A stretch of DNA of 64,000 nucleotides from Bagarius yarrelli. Its lineage: Eukaryota; Chordata; Actinopteri; Siluriformes; Sisoridae. This document shows, piece after piece, positions 21,983 through 36,860 of this stretch. The notes under the pieces are model-generated. The model ran no database searches, had not been told where the DNA came from, and saw only the letters and a program-made list of their open reading frames with translations. Every line of letters begins with the position of its first letter. The first letter of the stretch is position 1. The position numbers were made by a program, and so were the translations under genes. The stretch spans positions 2,385,856 through 2,449,855 of the forward strand of contig VCAZ01000037.1 in NCBI GenBank assembly GCA_005784505.1, given 5' to 3'.

Positions 21983-24900
21983 CTAGAGACGGGTGACTAG
22001 GTAGCACGTTCGGCGCGAATCCGAGGCTGTCCGAGTGACTCCGGAGTGTGTCGCATGTGCTCTGAAAAAGAGAGCGGGATAGAAAAGGAGGGCCAAGGGA
22101 GGGGAGAGATGTTCACATGTGCCGAAGGATGCACAATGAATCGAGGGCGGTGTCGAGGGGAAAAAAGAAGAGGGGTAAGTAGAAAACATTCACAAATGGA
22201 GGATGGGAACAGAAACATAAATGGGATTAAATTTAAAATAAAATTGTATAACACACAAGATGGGGACATTAGTATGAATGAAAAGGGGGAAAGGGAAGAA
22301 GACATTCTTACTTAATCCTTGATGAAGTCTTAGTCATACATTCTTAAACATATTTGAATATTGAATAAAAGAACCTCCCCTTTCCCAGACCTAAGGACTT
22401 ATTACCTTACTATGGGATTCTAACTTATTGCATGTAGACCTGTGATGACACCACAAAGAGATGCATCTAGTGATGTTATGGACACAGGTTCCATTACAAT
22501 GTCTTGCACTAAGAAAAGGACATGATTTGGAAAGTGCTCAATAAAGAAAATATACCGGAAGAACAATTTTTTGTCTTTTTGTGGTGCATCAAATCCAGAA
22601 AGTTCAATGCAAGTCCTTTGGCTTGTCACTTGCCGAACCATGCCCTTTGTAGCCCTTCAAGCTCAAATTGTGATCCAAGGAATGATCCCCTTTTCCAGGT
22701 TAAAATCCACACCTATGTCCTGTTATTAGCTACCCCTTCCCCGTGATGTATACATTCATTTTGGAGTTACAAAGTAATGGTAAAAGATTTAACGGGGACA
22801 ATGTGTCAAGTGGCACAAAACGGTCTACGATATTGAAACATAAGTTAGGGAAAGCTATATAAACTTCTGGTTTGTAGCAGGTTGGAGATTGATAAAAAAA
22901 ATTTGGAGAAAAAAAAGTATCTGGCCATGGCACAGATCATTATTTCCACAGTGAAGCATGGTGGTGGTAGCATGATGGTGAGAGTCAATGAAATAACCCT
23001 AGGTTGTTTAGGCAAGCTTTGTATTAGACTCCAAGAACTGGTATGGTAATTATGAGGTGATAGTAATTGCACACAAGTAGACCCCATTCAATAGACCTTT
23101 TTATGACAACTGGTTGCACTAGAACTTATTCTTCTAAAGGGGGGCAAATTCCCTTACAGTCTTTAGATCATTTTGCAAAGTAGATTACTTGTTACCCTCA
23201 TTTTAATACTTCATACTAATATAAATATATCCGTGACACCCTTCCGATTAAGAACATTTTAGTTCCGGCTAATATTAAGACAGAAAAATGTGGAAAGTTT
23301 TAAGGAGGTTTATACTTATGCAGGACTGCTGTACTCGATATAAGGACCAGTAAAGTTCTAGTAAAGTTGAGCAAAGTACAATAATCGTACCTGTAGCCAT
23401 TTATTGCATTGGCGGTGTGTATGTGGACTAAACTAATGATTTTCACCAAAGAAGGCTTTAATCAGTTTTAAACAAGATCATTTACATGCAGGCCTCTGAT
23501 GACTAGCATAAATCAAGCAAAGATGTAAAAAAATAATTTGCAAAAAAAAAAAAAAAAAAAAAAGAATATTACTAGTCTTGTAATGAGCACATATTTGGTG
23601 CAGGCAAAAACATCCAGCACTTCTTTGGGACGGATGAACCTAATACGATCTTACATAAAAATGCTGTTTGACTGTATTGGGGTAAAATTAAAGAAATGTG
23701 GGTTTTATTCTTAGATTAATGAAAGCTGCCACTGCTGGGCCCCTGAAAAGCTGCTAATAGCCTTGGATAAGGGTGTCTGCCAAATACTGTAAATACCGTT
23801 TTTATGTGAAGGGTCTTACAGTTCAGGATACAATTAAGCAGTTGAAATGAGGCTTAAGAACTTAGCCGTGGCATTTTTCTCTTGATCATAACTTAATGGT
23901 TTCTCTTAGAAACCACCGAAAAACACAGAAATGTATTGATTTCCTGTGGTCTTTTACTGATGTTATCTAAAGTTTGGTTAATGTAACCCCTAAGGTCAGA
24001 ATAGGATCTGTGCCCTGGCTCTTACACAATGTTTAGTCAGGTCCAAGCAGTAGATCCTAGACATATGCAGCATTTGGCAGACGTCCTTATCCAGAGCGAC
24101 TTACATTTATTTCTTTTATACAACTAAGCATTTGGGGGTTAAGGGCCTTGTTCAGGTGCCCATCAGTTGTAACTCAATGGTGCTGGGAATCGAACCCCGA
24201 TCTTCCAATTAGCAGTCCAACATCTTAACCACTGCGTCACCACTTTCCCCAGAGAGACCTTTCAAGTTACAGCACACTACACTGACAAACCCTACAGTCT
24301 ATAATAAATGAAACAATTCAATGTGATCCATTCTAGCACCTTTGCAAACCATCCCATAAAAGCCTTAGAATTGTGTAGAACGACTTATTGCTAAAACTAT
24401 TTAAACAAGTCAAAGAATTTATTTCGGACTGTGTTTCTATCCTGGGTAAACGTGGCCAACAACACACACACACTGTACCACACACACCACAAAAACTAAA
24501 TCCCTTAAAATCAATTTATAGGTTTAAGTAAATCCCAAAGCAAGAAGTTGAGTAATGAAACAACAGTAGCAGCTTTCCAATAGCTAGGCTAAAACCCCAA
24601 TCCTCTATTTAACAACTCAAAGCCTTAACAATTTCGATCTAACACTGCCCCACTGACAGGGCCCAATTGTCCATTTAAGATCAGGACCTTGCTAGACTCA
24701 TGAGGATAAGAAGGGTTTAAGGGATGCTAAACTATTAGTGTCCCACATTTCAGGAGAATTGTGTTTAAGGTAAGTATGCAAACAAAAAGTACTACAAGTT
24801 GCAAATGCAACATCGAAATTCTGTTTCCCAAATGCTTAACTGCTAACAGATTTGCAGTAACCATTTAATGAAAATTTGTATGTCAAAATAATAAACGTTT

Positions 24901-27900
24901 TTATCCAGAATCTGTGTGTCAAAGTTTTTGGGAAACAGGACTGCGCAAAATACTAAAAAAATGAGGCGGGACTAATCCATTCATAGCACAGCTTTGCTTT
25001 ACCTGAATTTGTGCAATACATCATCTCCGTCGTGAAAGCTAAAGGATTTGAAACACCTTTCTTAGCATGCTTGGATATGGCAGTTTCCCGCCCTAATTTT
25101 TTATTACAGGCAAATACAAGAGGAAACCTCAGGAAAGAATGGATATGTGAAAGGATGAAAAATGAAATGCTGATGAGAATGGGATATAGTTAGACAGGAG
25201 AAAAGGATGTACAGTGTCTGCAGTATTATCAATGGCCAGCTACCTGGGGGTATGATTAGACGTGACACCAGGGCTGGTGGGGTTCTCAGAGTAGTCCTGG
25301 AAGACACATGACGGGGAGAGAGATGAAGATGACCACGCCAGGTATGGGTTCAGTTCAGTTTTCAGGTTCCATGTCAAATTGGATTCTGCATTAGGTCTCC
25401 ATCCAAAACCTAAAACTGATGAATTGAATCTGAACTGACCCCAACCCTGGACCAAACAAAATTATACAATGCGGAGTAAGTAATGATATAGAAATCTGTT
25501 TTAAACTGATGTTGTCTTCTGTAGAGTTTTATAAATTTCACCAGAGATTAAATAGGAAAACTTATAAAAATGTATGTATGTGATTCAATGTTCGAAATCC
25601 CAGTAAACCACCCAGGAATATGTTATATATCAATGATATGTAGTGAATTAGCATAATGTGGATAATGAATCTTAGCATGAAACTCACAAGTATTAATCAA
25701 ACACCAACACCATATGTTCTATATTCAGTTATTCTGATTACAGATGGTTTATGAAAACTTGGCAAATATAAAACTTTATAATGTTGGATTTTAGGTCTAC
25801 ATTTACATTAGTGGCCTTTTGGAACACTAAACATGAACAGACATATACATGCCCTTTTTCTGTTTAGTTAACATTCATATACTTTATATAGTCTTCATTT
25901 AAAAGGATGATAAATTACACCAAAACCTTCTGAGACCAATAAAACCTATCAAGCTGAAAAGCAATTGTAAAAAAAAAAGCTTTTTTTTGGTCTAATTGCT
26001 TTTTTTAAAGTAATTTCCCGCACCCTTGTGCTACATCTCCTATCCCATCCTAATGACTTAGATGTTTGTTTAATCACCTTGATTTATATCACAAAAATAC
26101 CCCCATGTACTTTATGAAATAAATCACTTACTAATGCATATATTAAAAAAAAAAATCAATTAAAATCCTGTTAACAAATGAGCATGTTTCAATTACAATA
26201 ATTTCCCTGTATCAGAATTTGAGCCGAACAACTATAAATAGCAGCGACATGCGTCAGTATATACAGCTTTGCATGGTTCTAACCGCAAAATTAACCTTTG
26301 CTTTTTGTTTTGGTCATGTTACCTGAGCTCCACCTAAAGCATGCACATGCAGGAGGTATAGAACGAGCTCAGTTACCAGATTATCACTTGCACTCCGACG
26401 TGGTCGTCCTTTGCGTAGGAAGTAGCCCAATACTTTATCTTTGAATACCTGAGGAAACAAGGTTATGCTATGTAGTTAAGCACAAAAAACTAGCTGGTGT
26501 TCTTTCAAGCAAAAGGTCTTTAAGTCTGCTTCTGTAACTGACTGTCCTTGCGGGTATGCAGGGTTAAACACCTCTGCTTCTAAACTAGTGGAGTATTAAT
26601 ATGTGATTTTTCTATTACCAAGTCATGAAACATAATGAATGTAATCGACTTGGGTGACAGGTTCCTAGTAAATCTTGAAGAAGATTTCCTAACCCTAACC
26701 CTAACCCCAACCCTCATTCTCTGGCTGTTTGCATCAACCTAAAATATTTCTCAATTAATAGTCAAACCATGGCTACATACATAACATCTGTGTGTTCCAA
26801 ATCATTAGGTGCAGTAAAGGCCACAATTCATCATGGTGTGGATTTGTAACACATCCCTATAGTGCACACTGACAGACCACGACTAATGTGCTGATACCAT
26901 ACTAAGGATAAGAAGTGCCCCGACTCCAGATACCGTTCTTTATTGACGAATAAGAATCCTTGATGATTCTGATTCAGATCTTCACCTAAGTCAAAAAATT
27001 ATTCAAGCTTACTTGAGAGCACAGGGAGTGTGAGTAACAAACATGGCATCGCTAAAATCTGTTAAAAAGAATCTGTCCTCCGGGTTCTCTAGCCTTTTGA
27101 ATGCAGTCGATAAAATTTACCAGCAGATGGAAACTCGACCTGCTTTAGTTATGCTGAAGAAATCAAGTCATTTTTCTTCTTAACAGTTGGTCAGCGACCC
27201 AGTAGTTGGCTGTTACATCCACAGAGATCTTGAGGGCACTCACCAGACACAGGGACTTTCTGGGTACATTACCATTTGCACCAGCAGATACAGAGTGATG
27301 AGAATGACTATAAAAATGAGATTGGGCATCAATAACTTTCATGGCCTGGGCACTTTCAAGTATTGTCCTGGTACTAGAGGCAACTGACAAACAAAGTGTT
27401 AGCAGGTTCTGTCAGTGGCTTTTGAGTCACTGAATTATGCCTTTTAGACTGAATTTACTGCAACAATCAGAACTTCAAATGCTGCCCATAGGACCTCTGA
27501 ACCCATTACTTGCCCTATTGTGACCAGTCATTATGGACTGTTACCTCTGCACTACCTAGCCCTAAGACTCATGTATCCATCATTGCATTTCCTTTACAAA
27601 ATTATCAGGTCATAGATTTGATATACTCTTGCAATTTGTCCCCTGATTATCCAAATGGTCCAAGGCAAGCTATCAGTATTTTTATCCTCCTGGGTTCTCA
27701 ATTTGAAAGGTCCTTGGTCTTTTTGTGCTAGCAAGCTGCATCAATTTCCTCCGTTTTTTTTTTTCTGTAGCAACACAACAGAGACACTTGCATTGTTTAG
27801 TCTAGACCTATTCTCAGCTGTGTCTGCAATATGAGGGTAAACTGAACACACATAAAGTCACAGAAGCGAGGCAAAAGGAAAAAGCACAAAATTAATACTC

Positions 27901-30900
27901 TTACACTAGTTCTAAAGGAAACCTTATATGGTATTATATTAGACATACTATATAATAATATAATCAGCACATGTATAAATAACAACACATTGGAAAAAAA
28001 AGAGCTCTGCATAAGTATCCAGCCCCCAGAATGAAGAATTTGGTTGCATTAAGTACAACTTATTGACTTCAACTAGTTAAGGTCCTGGGTTGTTGTGGGT
28101 TGGTAGATCAGGGTTCAGGCCCCACCAATGCCAAGCATGGCAATGAACCCTCTCTGCTCAAGGGCTTTCTTATCAGAGACGAAGCCCTGAAACAAACCTC
28201 CTAATCTGTAGTATGCTGCAGCAAGAAAAGAATTTTACTTTGCTGTAATGTATAATTGACAAAGACTTCGTTTCTTATAGTCCCAGTGGGATCCGGATTA
28301 GAGCTTTGACTGGCCACCCAGGACCAGTTAAATTGTAAGTCCAGTTCAAGGTAGCTTTAACCTTGCATCTAAAATCACTGACCTATATAAAAATGATTTC
28401 CCCAAAGACTTTAGCAGAAAAAAAAAACAGCTTTCTTGTAAGCTTGTAACAAGCTTTAACACCCCCCAAATCAGGACCATGATGTTGTGAGGTGTTTAGC
28501 TTCCTTTGATAGGCAACAACTTCTAAAAAAATTTTGGTTAAAGCACAGTTTTTTTTTTTAGTTTTACTCGATCTGGGAGCTCCATTTAAAAATAGGACAA
28601 TGTTCGGGTCATTCTTCTTCTGTTGTTTAATTAAAAGCTACAAATTACAGACAGATTTTGTACTTTGACACTTTCTGTTAAATTTTCTAACTAAACTTTA
28701 AAGTTTAACTGATGAACTTTTCAGACATGTTGGGCTTTAGGGCACTGAATTATTTGCCTTCATCATTAATTAAGAACTTAATTAAGCATTCATGACTCAT
28801 ATGTCCTTTTAATCATTTCTCAACACTTTTCTTTTAAACATCTTTAAAACTATTGTAATTTGGTGCATATTGAATATTAAAAAAGACAAAAAAACAATTT
28901 ACCTCATACAAATAATCAAATATTTCCAGTATTGTCAGAACGCTAGCTCCTATAAACAGCCCCATCTGCCCACCGATGTCACCTGAGGGAGGAAGGTAAC
29001 CAACAGGACAGAAAAATGAGACGTTTATAATAGTAAATGTATTTCATAGCAATTTTAATCTTTTTAATGTGTGCTATTTTATCCAGAAAATGTCTAACCG
29101 AGTAGACCAGCCACTTCATAAGCTTTCTTCTGCTCAATCTTTTCATAATTCAGGGCCTCAAAAAAGATATCCAGGACCAAAATGTTTTCTCTGTAAACAA
29201 ATACACAAGAAATTAACGTTATAATCTTTAGAAAGATCGTTATACTCAGTTTTATACTAGTTAATGCAATCGCCTGTTTATTATATGTTCACTGGCCGCT
29301 TTAATAAAAACATCTTTACACCAAATGGACAGTGGACGGATTTTGACACTCGAGGTTTGAAAGGTCTTCCTGTGCTTACTGTAGTGTCAGATTCCAAATT
29401 AACCCTAATTTAGTGTTTATTAAACATAGCTAATTTCACATTACATTGGAAATCCTTCCAACATTTACTTACATGACTGATATTTTTATTCTTTATATTA
29501 TATTTATTGCATTTTTTTATGCTTTCTCAAAGTTTTTTATGTTCATTCTATTTTTCTTGATTTTTACTTTTTTTTAAATTCTGTGTAACCTTTCCCAGAT
29601 CAGTTTATACTCCGAAATACTCAAACGGCCATCAACAACTGTCCATATGATCAATATAAAATGCACATAAAGCTGTACACTGGTATATGCACAATGTTGA
29701 AGCATTTCCGCCTCAGCCGCTGATTGGATAATTGCATGAATATACGAGTACAGGTGTTTCTACCAAACACGTTGGTCTGTGCATATGAAAGCGCACATAA
29801 AGTATAGTGGAACCGTCCATTCAAATTTAATTTGTTTTGGAGGCAAAAGGTGTATTGTGATATTGTGATATTCCTATGCCAAAATTCCACTGTAAGTTTA
29901 ATGTACATGCAGCATCTCAAATAAACTCGCTTTCCAGAGCCTTTTCGATTTCTTGTGTGAAACAGGTGAATCTCATACCCAATGTACTGCTCGGATTTGT
30001 TAAACTTCTTGGCCAGGTATTTGGCAGATGCTTTGCTGGGTATTTTCACCATGGAGAGCTCCTTGCCGTACCGAGTCATATTGCAAGGTGTCTGGCACAC
30101 GCAGTATTGGTTGTCTTTTTCAACCAAAAAATCTGTGAATCAGTAGTCATACACATTACATACCTGCATGTTTAACAAACTGGGTGGATTTTCAAGAGTT
30201 ATTCTTACCCAATGCTGGGTCTGCACATTCCTTATACTGTTCCGGGGTGCACACAGTGGAAGTGCCTAAAAACAGACAAGACCAGGAGATGAATCTGTCC
30301 TCATGTGATTTTTTTTTAGATTTTTTGCCCCCAGTATGCAGTATGTGCCTGTACCTGGCATGTGCACCATCCTGCAGTTACAGTTCTCCAGCAGATACCG
30401 GGTCTCACAGTCGATACGGCACGCGGTTATACTGTAGGTAGAGAAGTACTCTGAGTCCATGGAAGCGGATCTGCAGTCACCCCAGGGTGGTGGAAGGTAC
30501 TGAAGCTGAGATACACCAAACAGTTTTAAGTACGAAATCAGTCATAAGCACAAAAAAAGATCAGTTGGGGACAAATAGAGACAAATAATTTAAATCGCAA
30601 TTTAATGGCAACAATACATAAAACAGACAGGAATGTTAAATCGTTTTTACTATAATGAGGAGAAAACCAAAGAAAAAAACCAAAGAACCAAATGCAAATT
30701 AAGATTTGTGATCCAATTCAAAAGTCCAAATGAGTGTTTTAGACATTGATATTAATTCTGTATTTCCGCTGATGACGCAGCCTGTCTGTGTGAACCGGGT
30801 GCACAGAGGTATGACCAAACATATGTTGACAGCCGGGTAGGAAATTATAATGTTCACAGCGAACATATTAATTGGATGAACATTTCTTCATCCTACGCCT

Positions 30901-33900
30901 GCCACAGAATATATAAATACACTTACACCACTTAAGGCCGGGCGTGTCCAATCTCGGTCCTGGAGGGTCTTGCAGTTAGCCTTAATACACTTACATGTAA
31001 TTTTCAAATATTCCTAGTAAGATCTTGATTAATTGGTTCAGGTGTGTTTAATTAGGGTAAGATTAGGGCAGGACTCCCCGACCCTCCAGGACCGAGTTTA
31101 GACACCCCTAATGATTGCCATCAGGATGTGGAGACAATGGAACTAAAAATGTTGTTGAAGACAATCACCTATTACACTTTTGAATTTTAACAAATGGACA
31201 AATAAACAAGCTTGTTTGGTGCCAGACATCTCCTAAATGGTCCTTCACATCCCATAAAATCACTTGAAATTCCTGGATCGTGGCATGGCTAATAATTGGA
31301 TTATATGTTCTTAGCCAGATGCTCCATTTGGAAGCGCTGCACGCCTCGTTAGATGCGAGTAAACACTAACGGATCTACATATGGACCTTTCAAAAGAATC
31401 TCTAACACACATTTATGGAAGGCTGATAAACATCTTAGCAACCACCAGAGGCACTGCCAAGGTTATACTACTGATTTTTCTATATTTTCATATATTTACT
31501 TGCTGGAGAATTTGTGATGCTGCAAACTGTCATATACACGAATCCCACTATAATATAAATCACTGCAATATTGGAATATTAATTTATTTATAAAAACGCT
31601 GCGTATGATACATCAGACATAAATATAAAGACAAACTGACAGCAGCTTTTATTTTAACAGCCTGGTTGTATTTCATTGATTTTTTTTTCTCCTTTGTAAT
31701 GATTTACAGTATGAAGACCAAGCCATACCAAGAGCTGACTTTCTGAGACGCCCATTTTAAAACGATTTATAAACATTCTGGATATGTGCGAAAGTGCCAT
31801 ATAAATACAGTCTGACACAAGGCGTGTCTGTAATCTGGAATTAATCTGTCAAATCGCAGGGACGGCAGTAAGACAATAGGAAATACAGAATGAAAAATTT
31901 GCCGTCTCAGTGAGAAAACAAAGCATGTATAGATGACGATTGGTGTCTGATGGTAATCAAATGCACTGAATACATTTAAGCTGCTTCAGGCTAATGTCCA
32001 CCGAAATAATAAACCAACTTATAAAGATCTCAAGGCCTTCAGACGCTGTCATTTGTTCATCGTTTATCCAGTGTCATTCAAATATTTTTTTTTATTAAGA
32101 CAAGACATGGTTACGAGATGTCTGATCCTGATGGATTAGGACGTCCTTGATATACATCCCTATTGTAGGGTTTAAAGGGTTCTGCAGTATTTTATTTAAA
32201 TTCCACTATACTTCTATACTATTTCTGTCCCATCCTTTCTATAAGTGGGCAACCCATGTTATTTGAGTTCTTTTGTCCTGATTGTTCTGATCCCTGACCT
32301 GATCCTGATTTCTGCCCTTCACACTACCGATTACCTTAATCAGGTCTGTTTAGTCAATCAGAAACTGGGAGATACCAATTCACTTGGTCTTCCCCCCCAC
32401 TTTACCTTTATTTGTGTGGGATGGGCAACGGAACTCAAGAGGGCAAAGGAACTCAAGAAACATGGATTGACCACCTGTATGTGTTCCGTCGAATGAACAA
32501 CACTATCGAAAAAAACTATGAATTGAGTCATTGATGGTAAAATTTGAATTTTAATAAAGTTCTTCCTACTTGGGTTGAACTGTAGGTTCGTTTCTCTTCA
32601 GTTTTCTAAAAAAACGAGTCTAAAGAAATGACTGTGAATTTGTAACTACAGACAGACAGACAGACAGACAGACAGTGTAAAAATTGTGCACAATAGATAA
32701 AGCATTAGGTACCAGTTGCTGCTGACAAGACACAAACGTTTGAAAACCAGGGGCCACACCAAATCCCAGCTGGTCTATGAAAGGTGGCTCATCCTGGCTG
32801 TGGATCTGGACTTTGATTCCTGCTTCGTATGACGTTTCATCTGTATACAGAACAGCGTTAAAGGACAAGATGTTAAAAAAGACAGATCAACGATCAAATA
32901 TCCACCAAAAGATTGAAAGCAATGATAGCTGCTGTGATGGACAGTGATGCTCTTGTTATAATGCAGCCAGTTCTCCAGCTGATGCTGAACAGACACTAGA
33001 TGGCCAAAAAGTTAAGGGCCTTGCTTAGGTGCGCAGTGATGGTAGCCTGATTGTGCTAGAAATTGAACCTATAATCTTCTGATTACCAGTCTGAACCTGA
33101 ACCTTTGAACTATCACTTCTTTAACAGAATCTACAGTCTGGGATTGAAATGCTAACAAATAAAGACTCGGGTAGCTCTAACAGTTCAAGGTTCAAAGTTC
33201 AAGAAGCTTTATTGTCATTTCAACCATATATAGCAGATGCAGTGCACAGTGAGATGAAATAACGTATCTCCAGGACCCCCTGGTGCTACACATAGTATTC
33301 CACAGAACAACCACTAAAGAGCCACTAAACAGGATAGACATAAAGTGCATGTGTGCAACCCTGCAACAGTGCAATAAACAATACAAACATAAGAAAGACA
33401 GTGCAAAGAAGACAATAAAGAACAGAACTAGCGCCAACCATATGTAAGATGAGGTAGACATGAATTGTGCAAATAGCATTGTAAAGTGGCTATAGTATTG
33501 TACGTGGCTATAGTATTGCAATGTGACTGTGCTTAACAAAAAGTGTTTGAGTGTGTGTGCATATTTGTGAGTTCAGGATGAAGAAAACATCAAAGCAAAG
33601 AGGTTTTTTCTTGTTTTTTACCAAAAAATCGTTGAATAAAGGCTTTTTTTATGTAATTATTCTATCAGGAAATGAAAAGTGCCTGGCTTACATTAGATTT
33701 AGGACAGTAAAAATAATTATAAGTCTTCAGGCTATCCATCAAAACTTGTCACAAATCAGTTGGTTTGCATTATTTTCTTTTCCTTTAAAGTTTCTACGGG
33801 ACTTTTGTGATTGTGCGACGAATACAAAGCATAAAATGGCGAGGCGCTGAGAATAAACGCCGCTTCCTGAATGATTAATGCGCAGTAATCATTATGCTCT

Positions 33901-36860
33901 CAAGCACATTCATCAAAAAGCAGTACAACAGACATTAGTAGGGAGTTTGGAGGAGAGGAGGGGTGAGGGTGGGGGTGGGGGGTTGAATCTTTGGCATCTT
34001 GTTACTCATCTAATTACTTAAGCTGTTCCTTTCAACCTTCCTGTTTATTGCCAGTGAAATGGAATATTTATTATCGTCTGGGTGGAAACGAACATTCTAG
34101 CTGTTTTGTAGTGGTTTTTTTTTTTTTTTTTTTTTTTTTTTGCAATTTGTATAATAATGTTAAGGAATTGATTTTTAACATTTTTACCCAAATCTGAAAC
34201 CATTTATGATGTGTTATGACATCCAACATTGACGTGTCAGTTTATTCGTAACCAACTACATTCGATTCGACATTGACGCCGTTCTAATTGGTCAGCTTGA
34301 CGTTTATATTCCGTATATAATAGAAGGTTTTTAAATAAACTATATAATCAAAAAATAAATTCTTTTATATTTTTGTTTATATATATTTATTTTTATTTAA
34401 TTTAAATTTGATATAGTAAATTGGGTAAATTGTACTAGTTCCTTCCACACAAAATGGCCGCTGTTATTTATTTTATTGTACAGTTATTTAGATCTATGTT
34501 TACCTGTGTCTCCCCACACTGGCAGGTATTCGTCCTGCTGAATATCCAGCATGATCTCCAGTCCGTTTCCCGTGCCGCCTTTTAACGTCGTCAACAGGGG
34601 GTTACCATCCAGGCCCGAGTTGAAGGTGTAACACTTGCCGTATCTCGTATAAATCTGGAGGACAATACAGTAAGTGTTAATTAAACCTGTTAAAAAATGT
34701 CTTAATAATGATTAGATATTGATATTGACGGGTCAGTTGGCTAGAATAATTAATCAATTTCCAAAAAAATATATTACCATTGCTATAAAAAAATAATTTA
34801 CTTGCATTAATAAAGTAGTTAAAAATGATTTTGTATATTAAAAAGTGACACTGACACACAAAAGCAAACCTTAGACAGCTGAAGTGAGTGTCATGATTTC
34901 CTCAACAGAAAATCTGAAGGCTGTCAGAGTTTTACCAACCATTTAGAAACAGATTTTATTTTTATTTCTTTTTTTAAATAGACTTGTTGTGGTTTTGATA
35001 CAACTTGGTTGATGTAAACACTGAAAATACTAAAAGAATTATTTTATTTACTAGCTGTAGAGATACGATGAAGATTTTGATCTCATTTAGCTAGAAGAAT
35101 GGAGAGAACGGAGAGACGTTTAATTATTCATGTCTCTTTTCCACCCGAGGAAATTCGTCAATGTGCTTTTTTAGGGCAGGCTGCCGCTGTTAGAAGAGAG
35201 GAAAAAAAAGCAATAACTCGTTTTTGGAAAAAAAAAAAAAAAAAAAAAAAAACAATTACTAAAATCTGGAGTGATGAAACAGTGTGATAAACAGAGCGCA
35301 GAAATCTCCCAAAGCTGATTTGCAGCTGTGACAAAAAGAGTGAAGGGCGATGAGTGCACACTGCTCATGGGGTGAAGCTATTTGTGATCTAGTTAGTGGA
35401 AATTTGTAAAAACGGTACTAGTGTTAAATAAAATCATAGTGTTTAAACTAGGATTTTTGCCATAATAACTGAAAAACAATTATTTTTAAGTTCTTTAAGG
35501 CCGAAATTTTTTTTTTTTAAAGTTTATAAGAACAAAAATTTCCAATAATTTAGCAGACGCCCCTATCCAGAGTGACTTACATTTATCTCATTATACAAGT
35601 GAGCGATTGGGGGTTAAGGGCCTTGCTCAGGACCCAGCAGTGGTGGCTTGGTGGAGCTGGGAATTGAACCCATAATCTTTGGGTTGGTAGTCCAACACCT
35701 TAAGCATGGGCCGCCACTTCCCCTTCTCCTACTATAGAGGACGTTGTTTTGCCGACCTTTAAATATTATTTAGAAAGCAAAATACTAAATTATCATTTCG
35801 TCTTTGTCTATTGCTGTTTTTACTTCCTTTTCCTGTCAGTACTTCTACATTGGGTTGTTTTGCTGTGTATAGTGTAAATGCAGATGTTGGATAAGGGTCG
35901 GTTTTAAAAGATGATGTAGGCAGGTCATCAAAAATTTTCAGACAAAACCGGAATCAGGCATCAAGATCTTGAGTGTGAATGCAGCCTTAGTTAAAATTTA
36001 CAGGAAGGAGTCTCCAGTGTCAGAGATAACAGGAACTAACTCGACTAGAGGGCCGGTAAAGGTAACAAAAACGGATAAAAACAATGCATGATGCGTACAT
36101 ACAAGCAAGGAGTCATCTTACCGATGGGTGTTTGATTTCCATGCAAGCGTTTTTTTAGTTCATATGTAGATGGTTAATACACCTGTGGTATTTTCAAATT
36201 GTGACCACCAGTATTTGAGAATTCCAAAATAAATATACATACTGTGGTGAAGTTTTTATACGTGCATCTTTCTCCCTTAAACTTGCACTCCAAAAGCATG
36301 TCCTCTAACTGGTGGCTCAGCCTCCCGATCATCTCAGTGGTGTTAAGGTGAAAGCGAGGCGGAGGGACATAGTCGGAAAAGTTCAGCAGCTGCACGAGTC
36401 GATCTCTGTGGCGGCTGTGTTTTAGCAAGGCCATGCTCTGCCTGTTCACCGAGTGGTTCGCGTGCATGATGTCCAGCCAGTAGCCGCCGTGGTATAGGTC
36501 CTCTTTGGTGAGGCTGGACACGCGAAAGAGGTTCTGGTTGCACAAGGTGACAGCGGGAAACGTCACATTGGTGGTCCACACCATGTAGAGCTTCGTGACG
36601 GCAGGGAAGGAAAGAAGGTAAAGTAAGCGGTTCCAGGACCAGATAAACAAAAGTGTCAAACAGACACAGACGGCCAGGAGCCAGAAGAAACGCTGAGGCT
36701 TGGATTTGTCTGGTGCAAAAATGTACTTCAGCCCGTGAACCTTGGTCCTGAACACGAAAGCCAAGGTGATTTTTGCAATGCTGGATTTTCTGGTATGATA
36801 AGCATTCTGTGATTTCGACCCATTATTCATGGGCTCGCCTGTTGGTGTAGGCGTCAACAT
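21983..36860 (-). CDS. asic3: asic3 alternative isoform from first exon 1B (ASIC2b-like N-terminus)
   Basis: Exon 1B is 36860-36243 (206 codons) and joins the same exons 2-11 as the long form, giving 1635 bp and 544 aa. Like exon 1A it ends ACC ACA followed by a GT donor in phase 0, so it fits exon 2 (ATT TAT ACG). It encodes its own cytoplasmic N-terminus with an HG pair at residues 42-43 (KVHGLKYIF), a TM1 at about 58-76, then NRLLYLLSFPAVTKL, FPAVTLCNQN and HQLEDMLLECKFKGERC. NRLLY-LSFP and HQLEDMLL are typical of ASIC2b. At the position of the proton-sensing His in exon 1A it has Ala87, so acid gating may be weak or need partners. ASIC1 and ASIC2 have alternative first exons in mammals. 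Transcription of 1B is inferred from its intact frame and splice site. Confidence 0.85.

Noticed and set aside
33192..33539. 115-codon minus-strand hydrophobic frame
   Set aside because: Lies wholly within interspersed element R; the second copy of R does not keep the frame.
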